Assembly: GCA_046316495.1 (NCBI GenBank)
Contig: JBKDAM010000061.1
Span: 30,929 to 94,928 of the forward strand
DNA from: M3007 sp046316495
Lineage (GTDB): Bacteria > Bacteroidota > Bacteroidia > Chitinophagales > Saprospiraceae
Reading direction: 5' to 3'
DNA length: 64,000 nucleotides
Under the pieces are notes generated by a model that did no database searches, was not told the DNA's origin, and saw only the letters and a list, made by a program, of their open reading frames with translations. How positions within the stretch are numbered: position 1 is the stretch's first letter; the number at the start of each line of letters is the position of its first letter. Shown piece by piece: positions 1 through 8,504 of the stretch. Position numbers and translations under genes: made by a program.

Positions 1-24
1 TATAAACTTTGCTGCGGCATCTAA

Positions 25-567
25 TTACTCATAGAAAGCTTCTCCGTATTTTCGGATTATTGCCTCCTTAAGAAATTGGTAGACGGGGACTTGCTCTTGC
101 CGCCCTTTTTCACATGCAGCTGAGCAGATTTCCCACCGATCGTAGTTAAGTGCTTCAAAACCAACTGTTTCATTTTTTGCGACGCGTATTGGGTAAAGTT
201 GGCAAGAAATAGGTTTTCGGAAAGGCACTTTCCCTTCTCGCCAAGCTGTTTCGATTCCACATTGTGCTACGCCACCAGCCATAGTCATGTAGGCACAGGG
301 TCCATTATCGACCAAGGTAGTCCCCCATTCTTCGGCCTCATTAAAGTAGACATATTTGCCTTGTGCTTCAATTGCCGCTACTCCAAGGGGGGATAGATAA
401 GGCTTTACTTTCTCAAATATTTCATCAAGTATAGCTAGCTCATTTGCTTCTAGGGGGGCACCTGAATCTCCCTCCCAGCAGCAAGCACCTTTGCAAGCTT
501 GTAAGTTGCAGACAAACTGCTCTTGAATGACCTCGTCGCTAATAAGCTTATCTTGGATAACGATCAT
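25..567 (-). CDS. DUF3109 family protein
   Basis: A cytoplasmic protein of about 180 residues, cysteine-rich, matching the DUF3109 family of unknown biochemical function. Visible features are a cysteine cluster near residues 20-30 (C-x4-C-x3-CC, in CNLQACKGACC) and further cysteines in GPCAYM, AQCGIE, ISCQLYPIR and EICSAACEKG. Their spacing suggests a metal or iron-sulfur site, by analogy with YkgJ/UPF0153 proteins. The reading frame is open to 594, but the ATG at 567 begins MIVIQDKLISDEV, the usual family N-terminus, and lies 4 bases after the stop of the upstream gene. I therefore chose 567. It is probably the last gene of the gldA-gldF-amidohydrolase transcript. Function is not known. Confidence 0.85.
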   Translation of the reverse strand: MIVIQDKLISDEVIQEQFVCNLQACKGACCWEGDSGAPLEANELAILDEIFEKVKPYLSPLGVAAIEAQGKYVYFNEAEEWGTTLVDNGPCAYMTMAGGVAQCGIETAWREGKVPFRKPISCQLYPIRVAKNETVGFEALNYDRWEICSAACEKGRQEQVPVYQFLKEAIIRKYGEAFYE

Positions 568-571
568 GTGG

Positions 572-1804
572 TTATTTAGGGAGCAGGACTCCATTTTTTA
601 CTTTAAAATCAACTGCTCTAATTTTAAGCAGGTTATTTAACGGGTTGTCTTCTAGAACAAGAAAACTTGCCTCGTATTTGGGTTCAATTTTGCCAATTTT
701 TCTATTAGGGAAGATAGCTCTTGGAGTACGCTCGCAGAGCGACTTCAGGACGGCATCTGCTGGTATATCGCCCAGGGCAAACCAATAATTCACCTCAGAT
801 CGGATGGTTCTGATAGGGTCGTCGGAGCCAACCAACACATTAGCCCCTGCATCCAATAGTCTTTTTAGGGTTTTTTTGTGGTAATCCCTAAGGCTACTGT
901 GCAAGGTGCCTGTATTTTGGGCCTTGGTGAGGAGTGGCACAATGGCGGTTTGTTTTTTTACTAATAGTTTGATATCGTTTTCTGTCAGATCGTATGCCTT
1001 GGTATCACCTGTGCCATCCCACTGCATTCCAGGCAGGTTGGCAATTCCATCAACACCGAGTGTTATGGCCAGTCGAAGGTCTGCGGCGTTTGCGACATGC
1101 GCGAACACTTTGAGGTCTGCTTTGTGAGCTTTTTTGATGATGGCTTTTGCTACTTCAGGAGAGAGCCCAAAGGATGGTTTGCCGCCATTTTTTTCTGCAT
1201 CCAGGAGCCAGATAGATATTACCCCCGGTTTTTGTGCTTTGATTTTTTCCCAATTGGCACTTACTGCGGAGGTATTGTCAATAAACCAGTAACCATCACC
1301 AAGCCCTTTGCGGCTATTTTTAATTTCTTCTTGTTTTTGAGCAATTAGATTAGGATTTTTTATGTCCATTGCTGCTGGCTCGTATTTGAAAAACGGTTCT
1401 CCGAGTGTGCAGGTGATTTCACCATTCGCGAAGGAGATGTCTGGACTGGTTGGCTGATTACCTTTTGGAGCAATTTCGGTCCGCTGAAGATTCGTGTTGC
1501 CCAATATTTGCACATAAAATACCCCTTCATTGTGGTACGAGCGCAATTGCATATCTGGGGTTGGATTAGCTGTGAGGCAAGTGCCGAAGGCATCACCCAT
1601 TGGAGGAACGACCCATTTATTGGTCAGGTCAATGACTGAGTCGATTTTAGACGGAGCCTTTTTAGTCAATTTGCCTCCGGTGGAGTACCAAGTGCCTGGT
1701 GTAAAGTCTTTGCCATTATACCAGTTTCCGTTTCGGAATTCGTAGTTTTTTTGTGCTGAAACGTTAAAAGAAACGAGTAAAAGGAGGAATAAGAGGAATC
1801 GCAT
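572..1804 (-). CDS. amidohydrolase-family protein with a degenerate metal site (secreted)
   Basis: A 410-residue exported protein with a signal peptide (residues 1-17, ending VSAQ) and the overall pattern of imidazolonepropionase-like amidohydrolases. The family has a strand-1 motif PPxG(D/E)AHxHN that supplies two metal ligands. Here residues 67-75 read PPMGDAFGT, so both histidines are gone. The family's lysine in the K-x-Y-LL segment is Ser197 (VISIWLL), and the His of the IAHLPG motif is Asn256 (IANLPG). Only His236 (FAHVANAADL) and Asp328 (VGSDDP) remain. The fold call is good, but hydrolase activity is doubtful. It sits 40 bases after gldF and 4 bases before the DUF3109 start, so is probably co-transcribed with both. 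Confidence 0.8.
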   Translation of the reverse strand: MRFLLFLLLLVSFNVSAQKNYEFRNGNWYNGKDFTPGTWYSTGGKLTKKAPSKIDSVIDLTNKWVVPPMGDAFGTCLTANPTPDMQLRSYHNEGVFYVQILGNTNLQRTEIAPKGNQPTSPDISFANGEITCTLGEPFFKYEPAAMDIKNPNLIAQKQEEIKNSRKGLGDGYWFIDNTSAVSANWEKIKAQKPGVISIWLLDAEKNGGKPSFGLSPEVAKAIIKKAHKADLKVFAHVANAADLRLAITLGVDGIANLPGMQWDGTGDTKAYDLTENDIKLLVKKQTAIVPLLTKAQNTGTLHSSLRDYHKKTLKRLLDAGANVLVGSDDPIRTIRSEVNYWFALGDIPADAVLKSLCERTPRAIFPNRKIGKIEPKYEASFLVLEDNPLNNLLKIRAVDFKVKNGVLLPK

Positions 1805-1844
1805 GGGCTTGCGTTGTATTGAGAATTAGATAAAATAAGCCTGA

Positions 1845-2576
1845 TTACCATTTTCTGCGGCCCAAGGATAAAGTGGTTGCCGCAAGGAACAGAATGATAA
1901 CAGAGGTGAAATAGATCAAGTCGCGGGAGTCTAGGACTCCGCGGCTGATTGAATTATAATGGTATTCAATTCCAAAAGATTGAATAAGATCGTCCATTTT
2001 TCCGTAAAAGATAGGCAAGCTGCTCAAGAAGTCGAATGCAAGGTAGACGAAGAAACAGAGGAAAGTAGCCAGTACAAACGAAACGATTTGATTGTTGGTT
2101 AGGGAGGACGCAAAAACTCCAATAGAGACAAAGGCGCCTGCCAGGAATAAGAGGCCGATATAGGAGCCGATAATGCCCCCTGAGTCAAGATTACCTTGAG
2201 GTGCCCCTAGAAAATAAACCGTCAGGTAGTAGGTGAAGGTTGGAATGAGTGCAAACACCACTAAAAGGAAGCTAGCTAGGAATTTTCCCAATACAATTTC
2301 CCAATCGGATAAAGGCCTGGTCACGAGCAATTCGATGGTTCCGGAAGATTGTTCTTCTGCAAGGGTCCGCATCGTCACAGCTGGAATAAGGAATAAGAAT
2401 ACAATGGGAGCAGTTCCAAACAAGGTATCCAAGGTGGCATACCCTCCGGTTAGCAGGGAGGTATCAGGGAAAACGAAGAGCACTAGTCCCATTAAAATAA
2501 GGAATACGCCGATGACCATATAGCCAATAAGCGAAGAAAAAAAGGAATTAATTTCTTTTTTCAGTATTGGTATCAT
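1845..2576 (-). CDS. gldF: gliding-motility ABC transporter permease GldF
   Basis: A 243-residue integral membrane protein of the ABC-2 permease type, with about six hydrophobic segments (first near residues 17-37). It carries the conserved cytoplasmic stretch RTLAEEQSSGTIELLVTRP near residues 70-88, typical of GldF and other ABC-2 permeases. With GldA it forms the membrane part of an ABC transporter needed for gliding in Flavobacterium; the substrate is unknown. It starts 9 bases after gldA ends, so the two form an operon. The usual third partner, GldG, does not follow: the next gene is an amidohydrolase-like protein. The ATG at 2576 gives the normal family length. Confidence 0.9.
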   Translation of the reverse strand: MIPILKKEINSFFSSLIGYMVIGVFLILMGLVLFVFPDTSLLTGGYATLDTLFGTAPIVFLFLIPAVTMRTLAEEQSSGTIELLVTRPLSDWEIVLGKFLASFLLVVFALIPTFTYYLTVYFLGAPQGNLDSGGIIGSYIGLLFLAGAFVSIGVFASSLTNNQIVSFVLATFLCFFVYLAFDFLSSLPIFYGKMDDLIQSFGIEYHYNSISRGVLDSRDLIYFTSVIILFLAATTLSLGRRKW

Positions 2577-2585
2577 GCGCGGTAG

Positions 2586-3515
2586 TTATTGTTCGGTGGG
2601 TATTGGATTTTGTTTGGTGAGTTGTTGGAAGACGTTTTCGACGCTTTGTACTTCCTTGTGTAGTTCAAGCAAAATCAATTGGTGGTGGACGGCGAGTTGG
2701 AAGACCTCTGCTCGAATATCGTGTTCGGGAGCGGAGGTGATTTGCCAGCGGTTTTCGCCCAGTGGTTTGACCTGTTGAACGTTTGGAATTGATTTAAGTA
2801 GTTGGGGGTTGATGGCTGATTTGAATCCTGCAGTAACGATGGAATGTCCAGAGAACTGGTCTTTTAGCTGTTCGATGGGTGCATTTGCTACGAGTACTCC
2901 CTTGTTAATGATGACTGCACGGTCACAGACGGCTTCGACTTCACTTAGGATGTGAGTGGAAAGGATGACTGTCTTCTCTTTTCCGAGCTCCTTGATTAGT
3001 TGTCTGATTTCGATGATTTGGTTTGGGTCGAGCCCGGAGGTGGGCTCGTCCAAGATGAGTACGTCTGGGTTGTGGAGCATAGCTTGGGCAAGTCCAACCC
3101 GTTGGCGGTAGCCTTTTGAGAGTTGACCGATTTGTTTATGGCGATGCGATGCAAGGCCTGTTCTTTCGATCATTTCATTCACCCGTTTTAGGGGGCTGTT
3201 TACTTTATGAACCCCTGCCGTGAACTCCAGGTATTCACGAACGTACATTTCTTTGTAGAGGGGATTATGTTCGGGTAGATATCCTATGTGTGCGCGGGCT
3301 TCCATGGGTTGGGTGCTAACGTTGAAGCCACAAACCACAGCGTCGCCTTCAGAGGGAGGGATATAGCCTGTAATTATTTTCATGGTGGTGGTTTTACCTG
3401 CGCCATTAGGTCCAAGGAACCCGAGCACCTCTTTTTTTTGGGCTTCGAAACTCACCTTATTCACGGCTAATTGTTCGCCGTAGATTTTTACAAGACCGTT
3501 CACTACTACTGACAT
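2586..3515 (-). CDS. gldA: gliding-motility ABC transporter ATP-binding protein GldA
   Basis: A 309-residue cytoplasmic ABC ATPase. Walker A is GPNGAGKTT near residue 36, the signature is QLSKGYRQRVGLAQ near residue 133, and Walker B is VLILDEPTSGLD near residue 152, followed by the H-loop STHILSE. The C-terminal part (about 215-309) is the extension seen in GldA and related export ATPases. It would energise the GldF permease encoded just downstream. A -7 promoter element (TACTTTTG, minus strand 3560-3553) lies about 40 bases upstream, making gldA the first gene of the minus-strand operon that continues through gldF, the amidohydrolase and DUF3109. Confidence 0.92.
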   Translation of the reverse strand: MSVVVNGLVKIYGEQLAVNKVSFEAQKKEVLGFLGPNGAGKTTTMKIITGYIPPSEGDAVVCGFNVSTQPMEARAHIGYLPEHNPLYKEMYVREYLEFTAGVHKVNSPLKRVNEMIERTGLASHRHKQIGQLSKGYRQRVGLAQAMLHNPDVLILDEPTSGLDPNQIIEIRQLIKELGKEKTVILSTHILSEVEAVCDRAVIINKGVLVANAPIEQLKDQFSGHSIVTAGFKSAINPQLLKSIPNVQQVKPLGENRWQITSAPEHDIRAEVFQLAVHHQLILLELHKEVQSVENVFQQLTKQNPIPTEQ

Positions 3516-3552
3516 AAGAGCTTAGGGTGCTGAATAGAAGGCTCCCTGGGTG

Positions 3553-3560
3553 CAAAAGTA
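3553..3560 (-). promoter_or_regulatory. -7 promoter element of gldA operon
   Basis: On the minus strand the sequence reads TACTTTTG, an exact match to the Bacteroidota -7 consensus TAnnTTTG, 37 bases before the gldA ATG. I do not see a clear -33 TTTG at the expected distance. Confidence 0.55.
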
Positions 3561-3628
3561 CGAAATAATCAGTATCGTTCACCGCCTAAAGGAGGAATAC
3601 GAACTGATTGGGTGGGCACATAAGGTGT

Positions 3629-5266
3629 TTATTGGATAAGGATCCAGCCGGCATCCAGGACATTGCCTTTGATGTCGGTGAAGGTATATGCTTGCCAGCC
3701 TTTTATAGATTCTTTTTGTGGCAGATCGATAAAGAAGAGCTCTTGAGCTAGGATATTTCTTTGTTCAAATAAAAATTTTCCATCTTTTGAATGGAGTGAG
3801 AAGTGGCAGATTCCTCCACCAGGCAGGCTACTGTTTCGTTGGACAAAGATTCGATCGCTTGCGGGGTTAGGGAAAATAGCGAAGGCACTTGGTTTAAGGG
3901 AGGGGTCAACAGTCATTGCTGCCACTATTATGTTGGTATCGAGCCAATGGGCGCGAGCCAGGAGCCAATTTTTAAGAAATTGAATTTCTTGTTGGTAAGA
4001 GCTTCCAATAAAACTATTTGGCCAGACGTACGTCCCAATAATGGGCCAGCGTTGGAAGTTTCGCACTTGGGCTGGGCCGATCACTTGAACCAAGGAGTCG
4101 ATGGTATATTCCAGGTTGGCATCAGACCAAGGTCCTGATCGGAGTTCTTGCCATCTTTCGGCCATTTTTTGACGAAAATGAGGGTATTCCCATGCTTTTT
4201 TCCACCAAAAATGAATAAGCCATTGATCATTGCCGCAAACTTGATTAAAGTCTTTGGCCCATCCACTCCAGCTCATACTATTGCAGTAGTCGCCGATTCC
4301 GAAGGAGATATTGAAGTCCCATACGGGGCCCATCGTTATTTTGCCGCCATTGGGAGCATCTTCTCGATTTTTGTAAAAATAAGCGCTGAGGCGGTAAGCA
4401 TCTGTGTTTTTGCTGAGCTCTTGTACGAGCAGATAGTTAACCCAGCTATCCAGATCGATCCAATCTTCTATTTGTGTTTGATAGCTTGGGCTTTTAAGCA
4501 TATTTTCAAACGATTGGATATGGTTTCGAATATAGTTACTTTGCTCAGGTTGAATGTCTTCGACCTTTGGATAGTGGTACTGAAACCAGGTTTGTTGCCA
4601 GCCGCCATCTACTGGCGGGTAAGTTGATTGCCAATCTCCCCCAAGTCCACCAGGAGGAGGACCATATTTGTCCATCCGCAAGATATAACCACCGGTTACA
4701 TCGGGGGAGGTTAGATCATCGGATTTTAGTTTGGCAATATTGATGCGGTTAGGGCCTCGTTTTATGGTTTCGATCAAGGTGTATACTCCCATATACTGAT
4801 TGTTGAGGACCAGTTCAATCAATCGGGTTTTGGGTGACCATGGCAATGCTTGAGAAGCGAATGTGTGCGCTAGGATATCCCGAATTAAGGTTTTATCGTT
4901 GTAAGGGCTGATTAAGGCAAAGTCGCTTTCGGCTGGAAGGCCAAGAATTTCTACGTCTAGATCATCTCCGGTGGTGGTTCTAAACTCAATGGAGTAAGGG
5001 CTTTTTGGATAATAGAAAGAGGAGGACCCTCTAAGTTCGATACCAACGGTACCATTAAAAGCGTTGTAGGCATCGCTCAAGTGGTTAGTTTGGCCTGGGC
5101 CGTTATCGATTAATCCGGCTTGTACATTCAGTTTAGGTTCATCTGGGATAGGTTGGCCATTGGTATTTAGCACCAAAATGGGTAGGTGGGATGAGGTGAA
5201 ATTGACTTGTGCAGTCAATCCAGAGGTAGTCCAGAGGGCTAGAAAGATCAGATGAGTATATTTCAT
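3629..5266 (-). CDS. CotH-kinase-family protein with T9SS sorting domain
   Basis: A 545-residue secreted protein. Residues 1-20 (MKYTHLIFLALWTTSGLTAQ) are a signal peptide. The central part (about 60-390) matches the CotH kinase family, with GTVGIELRGSSS, a KSPYSIEF segment, WVNYLLVQELSKNTDAY and the GPVWDFNISFG segment carrying the metal-binding Asp region. The C-terminal 80 residues begin FAIFPNPASDRIFV, a type A T9SS sorting domain, so the protein should be exported across the outer membrane and anchored. CotH proteins phosphorylate spore-coat proteins in Bacillus; the role in Bacteroidota is unknown. A -7 element ends only 4 bases before the ATG, suggesting a leaderless message. Confidence 0.88.
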   Translation of the reverse strand: MKYTHLIFLALWTTSGLTAQVNFTSSHLPILVLNTNGQPIPDEPKLNVQAGLIDNGPGQTNHLSDAYNAFNGTVGIELRGSSSFYYPKSPYSIEFRTTTGDDLDVEILGLPAESDFALISPYNDKTLIRDILAHTFASQALPWSPKTRLIELVLNNQYMGVYTLIETIKRGPNRINIAKLKSDDLTSPDVTGGYILRMDKYGPPPGGLGGDWQSTYPPVDGGWQQTWFQYHYPKVEDIQPEQSNYIRNHIQSFENMLKSPSYQTQIEDWIDLDSWVNYLLVQELSKNTDAYRLSAYFYKNREDAPNGGKITMGPVWDFNISFGIGDYCNSMSWSGWAKDFNQVCGNDQWLIHFWWKKAWEYPHFRQKMAERWQELRSGPWSDANLEYTIDSLVQVIGPAQVRNFQRWPIIGTYVWPNSFIGSSYQQEIQFLKNWLLARAHWLDTNIIVAAMTVDPSLKPSAFAIFPNPASDRIFVQRNSSLPGGGICHFSLHSKDGKFLFEQRNILAQELFFIDLPQKESIKGWQAYTFTDIKGNVLDAGWILIQ

Positions 5267-5270
5267 CCGA

Positions 5271-5278
5271 CAAAAATA
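5271..5278 (-). promoter_or_regulatory. -7 element immediately before the CotH-family gene
   Basis: The minus strand reads TATTTTTG, matching TAnnTTTG, and its last base is separated from the ATG at 5266 by only 4 bases. Transcription would start at or next to the initiation codon, so this gene is a candidate for leaderless translation. Confidence 0.5.
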
Positions 5279-5302
5279 GTATAAACGTAGAAGTTATAGA
5301 GC

Positions 5303-6934
5303 TTATAATTCTTTTCGGAGTCGAGCAACCGGAATATTAAGTTGTTCTCTGTACTTGGCTACTGTTCTACGAGCTATGTTGTATCCTCTTGTATTGAGCA
5401 TTTCCATTAATTTTTCATCGGAGAGGGGTCTTCGTTTATTTTCTTCGCTGATGAGGTCTGACAGGATTTTCTTTACTTCCAGCGTAGAAACTTCCTCTCC
5501 TTCTTGGTTTTGCATACTTTCGGAGAAGAATTCTTTTAATAGTTTGGTGCCAAATTCTGTTTGAACATATTTTGAATTGGCCACTCTGGAGACGGTGGAG
5601 ATATCTAGACCGGTGGCTTCGGCAACATCTTTAAGGATCATTGGGCGTAATTTTTTTTGATCTCCTGATAGGAAGTACGCGCGTTGATGCTCGAGTATAG
5701 CGCCCATGGTTAGCATCATGGTTTGCTGACGTTGTTTGATGGCGTCGATGAACCATTTTGCGCTATCGATTTTTTGTTTGATGAATAAAATGGCTTCTTT
5801 TTCGCTCTTTGTTGTTTTTCGTTCGGACCGGTTTTTATGGAAGGACTTGAGCATTTCGCGGTATTGTTCGCTGACGCGCAGGTCTGGGGCGTTTTTGGCA
5901 TTCAGGCTCAGTTCTAGTTCGCCTTCCCGGTTGGTGACGATGTAATCAGGCATTACGTAGTTGACTACCCTACTATTCCGGGAGGTGAAACCAGAAGCTG
6001 GTTTAGGGTTCAGGTGTAGGATTTCGTTAATTGCGCTCTTGAGTTCGTCTTCATTGATATCGAGTTGACGGCACAGCCGGTCGTAGTGTTTTTTGGTAAA
6101 TTCGTCGAAGTATTTGGTAATAATTTTGAGGGCATTTTCAATGTTTAATCTAGTTCCGTAGCCGATACGTTCGTCTTCTTGGAGTAGTTTTCTGCGAAGT
6201 TGGAGGCTCAGGCATTCTTGGAGGTCTCTGGCTCCGGTACCTGGAGGGTCGAACTGTTGAATTTTTTGAAGTATTTGTTCTATTTCTATCTCATCAGTCA
6301 TTACGTTTTGGCCGAACAGCAGGTCATCCACCATTGCTCTTGGTTCACGGCGCAGGTAGCCATCATCATCTATAGATCCTACGATTTGACGAGCGATGGC
6401 TAGGCGTCGTTCGTCATTAAAGTCAAGTAATCCAAGTTGTTGTTCCAGGTGTTCGTGGTAGGAGTTTTCGGCCTCAATTGGAATTACCTTATCTTCCTCT
6501 TCACTGGAGGATTCGCCATTTGCGCGATAGATGGAAGGGTCATCATCGATGATTTCGCGCATATAATCATCCATTTCTCCGCCCTCCTCGTAGGAGTGAT
6601 CTGTCTCCTCGTAGGATGCATTTTCTCTTTCCAGATCATCTAGGGTGTTTTCGGAAAGCTCCTCTGAATTGGCTGTTTCGAGGTTTTGTTCGGGAGATTC
6701 GCTATTGTTTTCCGAGGCATCTCTGGAATAGTATTCGGCTTCTTGATCGGTTTCGAAGAGTTCATCTCCATCCTCTCCAGATTCGAGAGCTGGGTTGACT
6801 TCCAGTTCTTCTTGGATTCGTTGGTCGAGGGAGGCAGTTGGTATTTGCAGCAGTTTCATCAGTTGAATCTGCTGAGGGGAGAGCTTTTGCTGAAGTTTTT
6901 GGGAAAGGGTTTGTTTTGGTCCTAAAAGCGCCAT
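5303..6934 (-). CDS. rpoN: RNA polymerase sigma-54 factor RpoN
   Basis: A 543-residue alternative sigma factor that directs RNA polymerase to -24/-12 promoters and needs enhancer-binding AAA+ activators. The N-terminal activator-interacting region is Gln/Leu-rich (QTLSQKLQQKLSPQQIQLMK, residues 8-27). Residues 50-140 form a strongly acidic linker rich in Glu, Asp and Ser. The core-binding and DNA-binding domains follow (PPGTGARDLQECLSLQL near residue 230; LDISTVSRVANSKY near 445). The RpoN box ARRTVAKYRE is near residue 522. Length is normal apart from a rather long acidic region. No sigma-54 activator is encoded nearby. It is transcribed divergently from ftsX across a 382-base gap. Confidence 0.96.
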   Translation of the reverse strand: MALLGPKQTLSQKLQQKLSPQQIQLMKLLQIPTASLDQRIQEELEVNPALESGEDGDELFETDQEAEYYSRDASENNSESPEQNLETANSEELSENTLDDLERENASYEETDHSYEEGGEMDDYMREIIDDDPSIYRANGESSSEEEDKVIPIEAENSYHEHLEQQLGLLDFNDERRLAIARQIVGSIDDDGYLRREPRAMVDDLLFGQNVMTDEIEIEQILQKIQQFDPPGTGARDLQECLSLQLRRKLLQEDERIGYGTRLNIENALKIITKYFDEFTKKHYDRLCRQLDINEDELKSAINEILHLNPKPASGFTSRNSRVVNYVMPDYIVTNREGELELSLNAKNAPDLRVSEQYREMLKSFHKNRSERKTTKSEKEAILFIKQKIDSAKWFIDAIKQRQQTMMLTMGAILEHQRAYFLSGDQKKLRPMILKDVAEATGLDISTVSRVANSKYVQTEFGTKLLKEFFSESMQNQEGEEVSTLEVKKILSDLISEENKRRPLSDEKLMEMLNTRGYNIARRTVAKYREQLNIPVARLRKEL

Positions 6935-7258
6935 TTATCTATAGTTTGGGAGGGATAGATTAAATTTTAAGATGGTAAAAGGAGATGGGAGGGCTGGTGC
7001 CATCAAATCCGAGGCCAATTTTACGGCTTTTCTAACTTTTGGGCCGAAAATTTTATATATTAAAAAATAGTATAATTGTAATATTCTGAATATAAATAGA
7101 ATGGATCAAAATCAATATTTATTGTTTTAATGAAAAATCTATTCATCAAGGAGTGGTGAAAAGGATGGAGTAGGCAGGCAATTTTGTTTTTTCAAGGGGG
7201 TACGGTGTAAAGTTGATGACTATGTGCGTGAAAAAGGGAACACTAAACGGGAAAGTGC
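6935..7258. other. AT-rich intergenic region between rpoN and ftsX
   Basis: No credible gene. The stretch 7040-7140 is very AT-rich and contains the near-palindrome ATATTC-T-GAATAT at 7081-7093. I see no good TAnnTTTG element for rpoN on the minus strand. The ftsX promoter region begins at 7259 and is listed separately. Confidence 0.5.
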
Positions 7259-7305
7259 GTTTCTAGTTAAAGTTATTCGCTAACTTTGCCACTTTAACTA
7301 GAAAC
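7259..7305 (+). promoter_or_regulatory. ftsX promoter enclosed by a perfect 15-bp inverted repeat
   Basis: The left arm GTTTCTAGTTAAAGT (7259-7273) and the right arm ACTTTAACTAGAAAC (7291-7305) are exact reverse complements separated by 17 bases. The spacer contains TAACTTTG (7281-7288), an exact Bacteroidota -7 element, 28 bases before the ftsX ATG. The repeat is not followed by a T-run, so it is unlikely to be a terminator. I infer an operator for a dimeric regulator, or an RNA hairpin at the 5' end of the transcript. Confidence 0.6.
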
Positions 7306-7316
7306 AAAACTGCTCA

Positions 7317-8171
7317 ATGGCGAGTTCAAGGCCAAACTATTTGTCGGTTATTTTGAGTGTTGCTTTGGTGTTGTTGTTGATAGGCATTTTCGTATTAACA
7401 GCGGCTTATGGCAATCGTTTAGTAGCTTTGTACAAAGAAAAGGTGGATATTTGGTTGGAGTTAAAGCCTGACATTGCCGAGTCGGAGGTTGCTCGTGTGG
7501 TAGGTAATGTGCGTGCTCAGCCTTTTGTGAAGAAGGAGACCCTAACCTTTATTACAAAAGAGCAAGCGGCGGCTACGATGCGGAAGGATTTGGGTGACGA
7601 GAGTTTGCTGGAGGATTTGCCTAACTTGATGCGAAATGTGGTTCGGTTTAATGTTAAGTCTGCTTTTTTAACCTCGGATAGTCTTGCGAGCTGGAGGGCG
7701 GAAATTCGGCAGGATACTGCAGTGGCGGATGTTTTTTTTGAAGCAATTTCGTTGGGGAATACGGAGGCGAATGTGCAGAAGATGAGATTTTTAGTGTTAG
7801 GCTTGGCTTTTCTACTAATTATCGGAGCGATAGCTTTAATTCACAACACAATACGGTTAGCCTTGTATGCCAATCGGTTTTTGATAAAAAATCAACAATT
7901 GGTGGGGGCATCATGGGGTTTTATTTCTGGTCCGTACATTAGGCGAGGTATTTTGAATGGAGTGTTGAGTGGAGTGATAGCTGTGTTGGGAGTAGGTGTA
8001 CTAGTAGAGTTAGGTCTGAAAGCGATTCCAGATTTTAGTAGCATCCATACTCCGGGCACGCTTGTTTTATTGGGGATTTTCCTAGTCGTGCTTGGGGCGA
8101 TCATTGGTGGTTTAAGCAGCTGGCTGGTGGTCAATAAGTTTTTAAAAATGCGTATTGAAGAACTATATTAA
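7317..8171 (+). CDS. ftsX: cell-division protein FtsX (permease-like)
   Basis: A 284-residue inner-membrane protein. A first transmembrane segment (about residues 10-30) is followed by an extracytoplasmic domain (about 35-155), then three more segments (near 160-185, 210-235 and 245-270). This is the FtsX layout. With the ATPase FtsE it forms an ABC-like complex that activates cell-wall hydrolases at the septum. ftsE is not in this window, which is common in the phylum. It is the first gene of the tightly packed plus-strand series ftsX - DUF3098 - uppP - recR - rfaE2 - M15 peptidase, driven by the symmetric promoter at 7259-7305. Confidence 0.9.
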   Translation: MASSRPNYLSVILSVALVLLLIGIFVLTAAYGNRLVALYKEKVDIWLELKPDIAESEVARVVGNVRAQPFVKKETLTFITKEQAAATMRKDLGDESLLEDLPNLMRNVVRFNVKSAFLTSDSLASWRAEIRQDTAVADVFFEAISLGNTEANVQKMRFLVLGLAFLLIIGAIALIHNTIRLALYANRFLIKNQQLVGASWGFISGPYIRRGILNGVLSGVIAVLGVGVLVELGLKAIPDFSSIHTPGTLVLLGIFLVVLGAIIGGLSSWLVVNKFLKMRIEELY

Positions 8172-8177
8172 TCTATT

Positions 8178-8504
8178 ATGGCAAAACAACAATCAAGAGG
8201 TACGGAGTCTACATCTGGCACTCCAGGTACGAAGACAGCTCCGGTTCGTCCGGCAACCACTTCCAAGACATCCATTTTTGCGGAGGGTCGGGATACCTTT
8301 ATATTTACTCGTGTGAATTTTATATTTTTTGGAGCGGGATTATTATTGGTATTGCTAGGTTTAGCAGCGATGAGTGGAGGGCAGCAGCCTGATCCCAATA
8401 CTTGGGATGAGAGCATTATTTACAGTCCGGTCCGGATTACTTTGGCGCCAATATTAATTATAAGTGGATTTGTGGCAGTAATTGTAGGTATATTTAAGAA
8501 ATGA
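8178..8504 (+). CDS. DUF3098 small membrane protein
   Basis: A 108-residue protein matching DUF3098. The N-terminal 40 residues are polar and rich in Ser, Thr and Pro. Two hydrophobic helices follow (about 47-65 and 85-105), the second ending in a short basic tail (FKK). The function is unknown. The fixed position between ftsX and uppP in many Bacteroidota suggests a role in envelope growth, an inference from neighbourhood only. The stop overlaps the uppP start by 4 bases (ATGA), so the two are translationally coupled. Confidence 0.85.
   Translation: MAKQQSRGTESTSGTPGTKTAPVRPATTSKTSIFAEGRDTFIFTRVNFIFFGAGLLLVLLGLAAMSGGQQPDPNTWDESIIYSPVRITLAPILIISGFVAVIVGIFKK

Noticed and set aside
4148..4627. 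159-residue plus-strand frame
   Set aside because: Antisense shadow of the CotH-family gene.
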